Shown here one piece after another: positions 56,472-64,000 of a DNA stretch of 64,000 nt. A program made the position numbers and the translations under genes. Every line of letters starts with the position of its first letter. Within the stretch, counting starts at the first letter, position 1. Below the pieces are notes generated by a model that saw nothing but the letters and a program-made list of their open reading frames with translations, was not told the origin of the DNA and ran no database searches. The stretch comes from Allantophomopsis cytisporea. Lineage: Eukaryota > Ascomycota > Leotiomycetes > Phacidiales > Phacidiaceae. The DNA lies in assembly GCA_024752435.1 (NCBI GenBank), contig CP103024.1, positions 310,001-374,000 of the forward strand. The letters are read 5' to 3'.

Positions 56472-58143
56472 GGATATTTTGATGGCACTGATGAGGATCT
56501 GGGATGCTTGTAGCATATTGTATTGCATAGGGTATATTGGTGCATGGAAGGAATGTATTGTTTTGATCTCATGGCTATCTGAAGACGTGACTTCATGCTC
56601 GATGTGTGGGCAAATCTTCGAAAATCACATAATTAAGGTGATTTGGCAAAAACAAAATGTAGGAGCGTCTGGCAGTAGGTTTGGTTGGTATCAATATCAA
56701 CTTGCCTGATCTGTGCCAAGCTTCGAAACGTGGATGCTGAGAGCAGGAAGACTAAAGTGAAGCCGAGACTTTGAAGACAGGCAACAAAAGGCTCATAAGA
56801 CAAGCATAGAACTCGTTCAGCTCGATGGACTTGTGGTATTCCCAACTAAGTCCCCGACCAAGTCCGCTGTTTCCTAAATCACACTAGTTGTTGGAAACCT
56901 AGCTTGGTCTCGGGCCTCCAAGTATATACCAGACTGACTGCCTTCTCAAGCCAGCTGTCAATAAGTGTTGAAAACAATAATCTGTTTTGTAAGGCTTACC
57001 TCCACCAAGTACAATCTGCATACCCTTAGCGCCCCTTTTAAGCCCGTGTGAGAGCTATATATTATTAGTCATCGGGGTACAAGCTGGTTGTTAAAGATGT
57101 TTGTAATTCAAGTGCTCGAAAAATCCCCACGTAGTCAAGGCTAACATTAAAGCAAGATAATACAACTAACTAGCTCTCTCTATGCAACTTATCTATGACT
57201 ATTACTTATCACAAGTTTTATCAAGTACAGAGATATGGTCGACAGCATATAGTGATCACATGCTCGACAAAATCAATAATGGTAACAACAGTGGCTTGAC
57301 TTACAATAATAGCCATATATAATGAACATAACAGCAAAATTGATGACTCAGAACCTTTAGTCCACCCCTGAAGTAACAAGGAACTGGAGAGTTAGCATGA
57401 TGGTAAGAGAACTTCGAGAGAGAGATCAGTTAATTCCAGTTCCAGAGCGAGAACACTTAGTGGTGAGCGAAGATACGATTGGCAAACCTATCGTATTACC
57501 GCTCTAAGTTGAAGAAAGACAGGTTTGTTTTTAGAGGGCTGATCGTTTCAAAGCCTTTCGTAGTTGCAGAATGAAGACATTATATGGTGGTAAGGTCTCA
57601 TGCAGTAGAGGCAGACTCTGCAAACGATGAGTTACCTGAAGAATGCTCGAAATGCTTACGAAAGAAAAAGAGACTTTGGTTACTATAACGAAGAGATTTT
57701 TGATGTTGCTATTTAAAGCATATTTACCATGACATAAGATATGGAGTTTTGTTTGCTTCTCGTAACGAGTAAGGTAGAAGCAGGGTTTGTGTTCTCAGGG
57801 TGCATTAGCACTTGCTGTGCATATATCACGTAACTAAGATGAAGTTTTTTCTTGAAAAATTCAAGAAGATATGGTACTACTCACTTGAAAGGAGTATACA
57901 TTGCCAAGACATGACCATGGGTGGTTACAAGTTATTGAGATTCAGTGATTATTTAGTTTTTATAGTGTTTATATTTTTTAGTTGGTTATCAAGAATGTCT
58001 ATCAATATTATGCACTCCCTTGAACTCCTGCAAATCAATGCACCCATAACATGCTCCGAACTGATCCATCAGGGACACCCAATAGCCGGTATATACAATC
58101 CTACAATCGTCAAGTCATGAAGCCTCACATTCACACCATCAAT
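56472..58143. other. 1.7-kb AT-rich convergent intergenic region, no gene seen
   Basis: Lies between the uL13m and urate-oxidase stop codons. The 102-codon frame at 57812-58120 is hydrophobic and AT-driven, with no gene-like signature. No RNA gene recognised. Confidence 0.45.
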
Positions 58144-59159
58144 CTACAACTTTGAGTTAAGCTGGGAGCGAGTGACAGTGCATTGAATCAGGCCGTTTGG
58201 ACCAGATTGTGGGGCGTAAACCTCCGCATCCTTGCCGGTGTTCTTGAGGCCCTTATGCCAGCTCAAATCTGCAGACGTTCTTAGTAATAATTTCAATTTT
58301 TGTAAGTCGCAGGGAAAGCTTACCGATCTCAAAGTAGTGCTTGTTTGGCAAAGAGTAGTCAACAGCCTCAACAAGAGGTACGGCCTTCAAGATCTTCTCG
58401 GACATCTTGTACATGGTGTTTTGTACCGAAGGGCTGCTCTCCTCGGCGAAAGTCTGCATCGTGATGCCTCTCGCATCATTGAATGCCTGATCAAACTTTG
58501 GAATGCTCTGTCTGACAGCCTCGATTCCAGAGAATGTCTTCCAGTGCCAACTAGCATCAACCTCAGTCGACAAGATTCTATCCCATGTTTCTGGAAGAGT
58601 CGTGTACTCGTCGCGCAAAAAGCTATGGAATTGCGAGGCAGTGCTTTTCAACACGAGGAGACCAGCAATGGAGCTCTTGATATCGATTCCCTTGCCTTCT
58701 CGGACAACAGCCTCAACATTTCGGGTTTCGGCGCCGTCACGGTAGAAAGAGTGTGGGTGTGGCTTGCCATCGATGGTCATGCGTGTCCAGCGATGAACAA
58801 CGACCTTGATGTGCGCAGCATGAATGTGCTTGTACGTGTCTACGAAGTGGCTTCCAAGAATGCTGGCGAAGAGCTCTGGGGGTGTGACTGGGTTCTGCTT
58901 GGCAATGATGTAGACGGTGTTCTTCATGGAGTCGGTGGCCACAACCACGCTGTTATCGGCCCTGGTGTAACTATTTCTCGTGTCAGTGAGAACTCGTTGA
59001 GTTTCATTATGACTCAACATACGAGGACTCAATATCTCCTTCCAATAGAACGCAGACAGTCATTTCAGTAACTGTCTGGGTTCCAGCCGCCTCATCGCGC
59101 TCAACCTTGTAGACGCGGACATTGTCCTTGCCATAACGTGCATATGCTACTGAAGCCAT
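58144..59159 (-). CDS. uaZ: Urate oxidase (uricase), peroxisomal
   Basis: Exons 59159-59023, 58970-58324 and 58268-58144 encode 302 aa, the normal fungal length; introns are 52 and 55 nt. The enzyme oxidises uric acid to 5-hydroxyisourate with oxygen and no cofactor. Landmarks: SSYTRADNSVVVATDS with the catalytic Thr-Asp (T58, D59), NPVTPPELFASILG, RWTRMTIDGKPHPHSF, SQFHSFLRDEYTTLPETWDR, SVQNTMYKM with the substrate-binding Gln, and LPNKHYFEIDLSWHKGLKN with the active-site Asn and His. The C-terminus SKL is a type-1 peroxisomal targeting signal. The name uaZ follows the Aspergillus gene. GATA-type sites upstream fit nitrogen-catabolite control. Confidence 0.97.
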
Positions 59160-59333
59160 TGCTGAATTTTGTATGAGATTGTAGAACGATTGGGAGTCCG
59201 GAAAATTGAAATGTTAGAAAGACGAAGCACGAAGAGACAAAGGGTCTATGGGATTAGATGAATGATCAATAGCTATCAAGCACGAGCAGAACTCATGTGG
59301 CGGAAGGGAAGTCTAGATTATAAGTATATCAGT

Positions 59334-59359
59334 CTTATCGGCGCCCGCCATTGAGATAG
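59334..59359. promoter_or_regulatory. Two GATA-type sites upstream of urate oxidase
   Basis: CTTATC (59334-59339, i.e. GATAAG on the minus strand) and AGATAG (59354-59359) lie 175-200 bp upstream of the start codon. Both fit the HGATAR target of the nitrogen regulator AreA/Nit2, which controls uricase in Aspergillus. Such hexamers are common by chance. Confidence 0.4.
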
Positions 59360-59743
59360 CTATAGCCAAACGGAGCACGGCGGCCATGGGGCCTAAGTGA
59401 CGGCAAAGGAGAGAGGTAGGGCGCTTTTTCCTCGCACTCTAGCATTTCCCTTACTCTGCACCGTCTACATACACTCTGCAATCGGCCATACCCAGCAAGC
59501 CCGTAGAGAGAGAATGACGGATAGGCATTGGCCAGTGGGGCTTCGGGATCTGTTTTGACGCAAAAAGTAGAGAAAGTAAGGTGGTGCACTGAGTCTAGCA
59601 CCAACGCTCTGGACGGCGTCCTCCGACGCGCATCCTGCAAAATCCCTGGGCGAAAATCATGCGGAGAATGGAGATTGGAGATGGAGAGAATCTATCAAGG
59701 CATGTCGCATCGAACCGCATCTCCTGTTTGGCGATGGAGGAAA

Positions 59744-59790
59744 AGAAGAAGAAGAAGAAGAAGAAGACGAAGAAGAAAATGACGGAGAAG
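59744..59790. repeat. (GAA)n trinucleotide repeat
   Basis: Perfect GAA units at 59744-59766, continuing imperfectly to about 59815. Confidence 0.9.
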
Positions 59791-61532
59791 AAGGAGACGG
59801 AGAAGGAGAAGAATACACTCAATTTCCCAATATCTCTCTGTCTCTCTGTTTTCTTATGTTCCCCCTTTTGTATTCCCCCAACTCTGTAAGTATATAACAT
59901 ACAGATGATTCGAGATAATGTGCAGAGATCATCTCTCATCTCACTCAGCTATCGGCAACATCCCAAATGGTGCAATGACAGAATAAATCCACAGATCATG
60001 AGACGCTCTCTGATAGATTCGACCACTGTTCTTCCATCCCGAGCTACGTAGTAATTCGTCTATCAGTCTCACGCACATATGTTGGAATATGGTCTGAGGC
60101 TGTTTTCTTTGTGTTTGGCTGACAAGACCACATTATTGATTCGATATGGCGGCCTTCCCCGCCATCACTAAAGTAAGTGGTGCACCATTGATGCTCAACT
60201 CCGTAACCGACTGGATCTTTCAAGCGCATGCGTCCTGAGGTACATACATATGTACATACATCCATACATCCTATCTCTCCATACATTCATACATACATGG
60301 ATAGAAACCTCCCCAAATTGAGCAACCGCCATGCATTCTATCGTATCTAGGTATGTGGCGAGATACGCTGTATATCAGTTTGATACTGTACGTCTTCGCC
60401 ATTGGCATTTTTTTGCATATGGATCTGAAAAAGGGATCGCGAAATGTGTGGCTTCTTTTGATTTCTATATGCTACCAGGAATCTGAATTGGAAAACTCAA
60501 TCTCATCTATACTCTGTAGATCAAACTGCATATACGCAGTATATACATAGATACATAAATAGTACGTACACATACATACATGGTCTAGGTGAATATCTGC
60601 GTTCGATTGCCTTATTTCTTTGTTGTCCACGGGACTATCAGTTGCATGAGGTCAACTCTGTTGTAGTAAATGCCTTTCAAGAGGCAAGAGTGAGTGATCA
60701 GGAGGGCATGTGGAATATACAGTACCAATTTGGAGGATCCTCAAACACTGACAAACTTTGCTATGTCTGCGTCTTTGGATTCGAACGCATACTAATTTGT
60801 CACGCGAACAAAGTGAATATCTAGCCAACATCTTGTCAAGAATTTCTCTTTCTACCTATCCATCATACCTTGGATCCCAAGCAATGAGTTAACGAAGAAG
60901 CAAGAAGGGAATATTGGATTGGTCATGCTCATCTGAGGATCCTTCGCATTTGTTCGCTAGGTACTAAAGGCTCGGGCCGTTGATTCTCCTTCGAGATTAG
61001 GCTGGAGTTCGGAAGGGCAGCTTGCACATAGAACACGCTCAGAACTCACTCACTCACTCCATGACGCTGGACGAGGTTTGTTACCTTACCTTGCCTTGCC
61101 TTGCCTTATCCCATCAGCCTACCCTACCTACCCTACCTACCTTACCTACATATCTACACTGCCTTCGAATCTTTTTGTCGCAGCAATTGCTCAATAGTTG
61201 ATGTTTCTAGAAAGACTTTTGGTATTGCTCCATGGACACTTTGTAATCCAGTAGCCTTGTATGTGAAAAAAGCTTCGAAAAGCGACTTGTTTCGTGTTCG
61301 CGACTCTGTTATATTTGGTCACTGATATCCGGCAACCGTTCGCTGCTTCGCTGACGAAGTCTCCGAATTCGATATCGCAACTGTCGTTACCGCACACGCA
61401 TATCCAGCTTTCCATCGAACTACCACTACACTACTGCTGATATTCTCGCGCATCCCACCGTCAACCACGTGTGAGCTTTTCCACATGCCACCCCCGCACG
61501 AAGGAGGTTGAGCCTTATCCGCAGATGGCCAA

Positions 61533-64000
61533 ATGCCAGGCCCCGCGAGTATCATGAGTTCGTCAACGACGCCAACTCAGAAAGCCGTCTATACTCAGCA
61601 GTCCTACGGTTCGACTGGCTCTCGAACGAGCTTCGATCGTGATGGACGGCAAGACACCATCGGCACTCCAGCCGTTAGGACATTGTCTAATCCAACCATG
61701 TCCTTTGTACCTCGGGGGTCATCACTGGCACCCACCACAGGTCCAGGTAGCTTCAGCTCAGAGATGCGCAGTCAGATAGCACCTCTACGAACTCCATCAC
61801 GGCCTGAAGTTCCAACTGTGACGAATCTCGAAAGATTAGAGGAGGATGAGGGGCGTGTCTCTGAACAAAGTATATTGGCCTTGAGGGAGACATTGAGTCG
61901 TGAGATGAAGATCAAAGAAGGTAGTGAAAACCTGTTGGAAGCTCTGAATACGAAGAAGGCGAAGCAGACGAAGGAACAACGCCAAAGAGTTGAGGCTGAG
62001 CTTAGCTCTTCAAATGTGCGGATAAAGGATATTAAACAACAGATACAGGACCTTCAGCGTCCAAAGGCCCCCAGCACTCCAACGCGTGGTCGTATGGCTG
62101 GTCTTTTTCAAAGCAATACATTACGATCTCCTCAAAGTGCAGCCAAAAGCACAACTGGTTCAGAGTATGAGGAACCAACTGAATCCCCAACATATGTGCT
62201 TGCGGAGACATTACAAGCCCTCGAAGTCGAAGGAATGACCCCTGATTATTATGTAGGACATGCCAATGGCCTTGTGGATCTATTCAAACGGTACCCCACT
62301 TTGAAGTATGATCTTGTTTGGTCTGTGTTTGGTTTGCGTATGCAAATCATGCTTCTCAGCGAGAGCAGAGAAGTTGTGGCTGCTGGATACCGTATGACAA
62401 GGCATGCCATCTCCGATAAGAGTTCTCTCCACAAGATACGAAGTCTGAATACTGACTATCTTGTCATATTGTGAGTATCACTCGAGTCTAACAGGAGTAT
62501 TTGTTGGATTTATGAATGCTGATCAAGTACAGATCTTTGATTAAGGAGCGAAAAGCGGATGTAGAGCGTGAGCAGGCCTTGAAATTCGTCCGCGCGTTCT
62601 TAGAAGTCAAAGATGGTGTGAAAGAAGTCTCTCGAGCCATCGTCCGAACCATTGCAGCTGTGGCTGAGCACGGGGATGATAGACTCAGAGCGATATGCAT
62701 CGAGACACTGGCCGAGATAATGATTAGAGACCCACCTCTATTGATTGCGGCGGGCGGACTTGGTGTATTGACAGACGCCCTTGGAGAAGGTACTTATGAA
62801 GCTTCAGATGGTCTTACTGGGGCGTTTCTGTATCTTCTTGACGCACCTGAGCGGAGGAAATACCTTCGATCGGGCTACGAGTTGGAAGTCCTTTTCACGG
62901 CCTTCACAGATTCTTTGTCTGCAAGAGAGAGAATCTTGAAGCAGAACGCGAAAGCAATCGGCTCAGCCATGCGATCTTGGTCAGGACTGATGACACTCTC
63001 TATGTACAATTTTCGGGCCATCAGGTCATTGATCTCCTCACTTACAATACCCAATCCACTTACACGAGACACAATCATTGATTTGTTGTTTAGTCTTTTG
63101 CGCATCAAGCCGCCATCTTGGTCGGTTTCGTTTTTGGCCGGACGACGGCTAACCACATATGGTCGTGTTGCGAACTTGAAAGCTCCTGTGGAGACAAAGG
63201 CGCCTGCTTCCACTAGTGAAGAGGATTCTGGAGAGAAAAACCTCGTTGATCATTATACTGCGCTCTTACTTGCCGTTCTTATTACATCTGGGCTGTTACC
63301 GGGGCTGCTTCAAGTCACGAAGGATACGGACAACCTGACTATGAAACGAAAGACGACACTACTCATAGGAGAGGTCCTGAAGCTTGCAAATAAACTATTA
63401 CCGGTGTCCTGGAGCAGCGATCTACAACTTCTGCCAGAGCTATTTGCTGCTGCTTCACATTTTGGTGATGAGGAGCGTTTTGTCGCAACCGGGACAGTCT
63501 ATCAAATTGATAGTGTTAATAGAACACTATACCGATCAGCACCTGCCACCACCATGGCGCTGGTCAAATCCTCATCCAACAGTAGCAGCACAGATAATAT
63601 GGCACGATTTGATGAGCCTATCAAGGCAACAACGGCAGCTGTTTTCGATGAAGCAACATTTCGGCAAATGCTGTTGGACTCGCAAGTACTCGGCAGCACC
63701 AACTTCAGAAAATGGAACTGGGATATAATTCTGGCCATTATCGAGGGACCTTTACTCAGCGGAAAACGTCTCGATGAGGCAATCAAAGCGTCAAAATTTA
63801 TCAAAAGGATGATGAGTTTCTATCGCCCATTCAAGTACAAGTTTGCAGAAGAACAAAATACTAGGCCCAATCAGAAGTACGTAAGAGTAGGACGTGCTCT
63901 TATGCGAACTTTGCTGCAAACGCCAGAAGGAGTTAGATATTTGGCAGACAACAAGCTACTGAGACAAATCGCCGAATGTCTTGCTCAATGTGATCCGGTA
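61533..64000 (+). CDS. TORC2 scaffold, Rictor family (Ste20/Tsc11/Avo3), 5' portion
   Basis: Exons 61533-62470 and 62533-64000 are open to the window end, giving the first 802 codons. The 62-nt intron (GTGAGT...CAG) falls at VIL/SLIKER. The disordered N-terminus (about 1-90) is followed by a coiled REM-1/HR1-like region (RLEEDEGRVSEQSILALRE, about 95-165), then an armadillo-like Rictor N-terminal domain starting near YVLAETLQALEVEGM (about 215) with RYPTLKYDLVWSVFGLRMQ and TIAAVAEHGDDRLRAICIETLAE. Family length is 1,300-1,500 aa, so the rest lies beyond the window. The protein anchors TORC2 at the plasma membrane and supports AGC-kinase (Ypk/Gad8) phosphorylation. Met8 of this frame (61554, MSSSTTP) is an alternative start. 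Confidence 0.9.

Larger units (their letters stand above)
59160..61532. other. 2.4-kb intergenic region between divergent urate-oxidase and TORC2 genes
   Basis: No gene recognised. Contains the GATA motifs and the GAA repeat listed separately, short ACATACAT-type tracts about 60240-60300 and 60550-60580, and CCTTACCTTGCC/CTACCTACC repeats about 61080-61150 upstream of the TORC2 gene. Confidence 0.5.

Noticed and set aside
57812..58120. 102-codon plus-strand frame rich in Phe/Ile/Tyr
   Set aside because: AT-driven hydrophobic frame in an AT-rich gap, without conserved elements.
58232..59071. 279-codon plus-strand open frame opposite urate oxidase
   Set aside because: Antisense shadow of the well-supported uricase exon 2; it also runs through the splice sites of that gene.
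1..64000. CRISPR array, integrated virus or intact transposon
   Set aside because: Direct repeats seen are microsatellites, a decayed minisatellite or in-gene finger repeats; no transposase, reverse transcriptase, integrase or viral gene was recognised.

Overview
The window is nuclear DNA of a filamentous ascomycete. The genes carry short spliceosomal introns (about 44 to 132 nt, with GTRNGT donors and CTRAC/CTGAC branch points). The gene content is typically Pezizomycotina: NoxR, fungal Zn2Cys6 regulators, Trs65, Iml2, and an SKL-tailed urate oxidase. The overall look (AT-leaning, rich in microsatellites, some RIP-like decay) suggests Leotiomycetes, but that placement is an inference. I resolved 20 protein-coding genes, most with exact exon junctions, and one intron-containing tRNA. 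The first and last genes run off the window.

Layout. 0-10 kb is housekeeping: the C-terminal part of TRAPPII subunit Trs65, then a decayed tandem-repeat spacer, then IML2 (mitochondrial/inclusion-body TPR protein) divergent from SEM1/DSS1 (proteasome lid/TREX-2), then phosphoglycerate kinase, then a tRNA-Lys(CTT). 10-24 kb holds a large disordered fungal protein, a GNAT acetyltransferase, and two paralogous C2H2 zinc-finger genes on opposite strands that flank a family X DNA polymerase (Pol lambda/Pol4 type). 23-27.6 kb is a gene-poor stretch with microsatellites. 27.6-31.6 kb has an MFS sugar transporter and an unfamiliar two-transmembrane protein. 33-42.4 kb has two divergent Zn2Cys6 transcription factors separated by an unusually long (4.5 kb), microsatellite-rich intergenic region. 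43.7-49.3 kb has a small membrane protein, then a compact metabolic group: a DHA1-type MFS exporter, a dienelactone-hydrolase-family enzyme and an atypical short-chain dehydrogenase. 50-59 kb has noxR, the SOD1 copper chaperone CCS1, mitochondrial ribosomal protein uL13m, and urate oxidase. The window ends inside the TORC2 scaffold gene (Rictor/Ste20/Tsc11 family).

The most notable signal is in the divergent promoter between the MFS exporter and the dienelactone-hydrolase-family gene. Four everted palindromes of the form CCG-N6-CGG lie at 47033, 47075, 47115 and 47157, spaced 42/40/42 bp. This looks like an operator array for a pathway-specific Zn2Cys6 regulator and suggests that transporter and hydrolase are co-induced, possibly with the neighbouring dehydrogenase. 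Other items worth attention are the zinc-finger paralogue pair with an expanded 26-residue C-X2-C-X12-H-X6-H array, a polymerase gene whose start codon is cut off from the rest of the coding sequence by an intron, a 20-nt micro-exon inside a zinc cluster, and a dehydrogenase lacking the catalytic lysine.
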